From contig CAYYJH010000042.1 in NCBI GenBank assembly GCA_964472195.1, forward strand, positions 1-24,391: a stretch of 24,391 nucleotides of DNA, given 5' to 3'. This DNA is from BS750m-G4 sp964472195 (GTDB taxonomy: Bacteria > Bacteroidota > Ignavibacteria > Tepidaquicellales > Tepidaquicellaceae). Of the stretch, positions 24,262-24,391 are shown piece by piece; positions within the stretch are counted from its first letter, which is position 1, and every line of letters begins with the position of its first letter. Both the position numbers and the translations under genes were made by a program. The notes beneath the pieces were generated by a model that did no database searches, was not told the origin of the DNA, and saw nothing but the letters and a program-made list of their open reading frames with translations.

Positions 24262-24391
24262 TCGATATTTCTATAAAATTCTTCACTTTAATTAGACTTA
24301 GCTGTATTCTCATGTGCTGTTAACACTCTTGTATTATCATCCTGCATACTTAATCGAAAACGGTTTTGCAGATTCTGTAATTTGTTTTATC

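Noticed and set aside
24262..24391. Possible C-terminal end of a minus-strand gene (frame entering at 24390 and stopping at 24337-24339)
   Set aside because: Only 17 residues are visible (IKQITESAKPFSIKYAG) and another minus frame is also open for about 32 codons. There is no homology to decide, so no gene is called. No terminator is seen after panB.

Overview
The window looks like a chromosomal stretch from an AT-rich member of the Fibrobacteres-Chlorobi-Bacteroidetes (FCB) group. Ignavibacteria or a close relative is my best guess. The reasons are the C-terminal sorting-type sequence YPNPFNPATKI on the first gene, a PorX-type receiver-PglZ regulator, a PorZ-like propeller protein, an OstA-like/LptC/KdsD cluster typical of the group, and few clear Shine-Dalgarno sites. 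The genetic code is standard. I see no rRNA, tRNA, CRISPR array, prophage or insertion sequence.

Layout. 1-1519 (minus) is the 5' part of a secreted subtilisin-like protease that runs off the left edge. 1602-4648 (minus) is an envelope operon read kdsD > lptC > ostA-like. After a short divergent gap, rlmD (4745-6184, plus) is followed by a plus-strand run: porX, tsaE, tsaB, accD, panC and panD, ended by a clear intrinsic terminator at 11268-11294. Next come a single-domain GlmU-type uridylyltransferase and a GlmM-type mutase, then a lone DppD-like ABC ATPase, hutI and a PIG-L deacetylase. hisA and a PorZ-like gene lie on the minus strand (16709-19798). A 356-base divergent intergenic region follows. 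The window ends with a plus-strand series: a GT2 glycosyltransferase with a basic N-terminal extension, lpxA, a LipM-like octanoyltransferase, a CYTH protein and panB.

How the genes fit together. Three themes recur. (1) Cell envelope: KdsD (Kdo precursor), LptC and OstA-like (LPS transport), GlmU-N/GlmM (UDP-GlcNAc), LpxA (first lipid A step) and a polyprenyl-phosphate-type GT2. (2) Type IX secretion: a regulator (PorX), a putative LPS-linked surface component (PorZ-like) and a probable cargo protease with a sorting domain. (3) Core metabolism: pantothenate (PanB, PanC, PanD), AccD, lipoylation, t6A tRNA modification (TsaB, TsaE), histidine synthesis (HisA) and histidine breakdown (HutI).

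Most genes are ordinary housekeeping genes. The observations most worth checking are a perfect 13-bp inverted repeat whose right arm covers the first two bases of the porX start codon, a second perfect 12-bp hairpin just before the hutI start, a HisA in which the usual (R/K)DG aspartate is valine, the PorZ-like protein, and the lysine-rich N-terminal extension on the glycosyltransferase. I found no clear new defence or mobile system.
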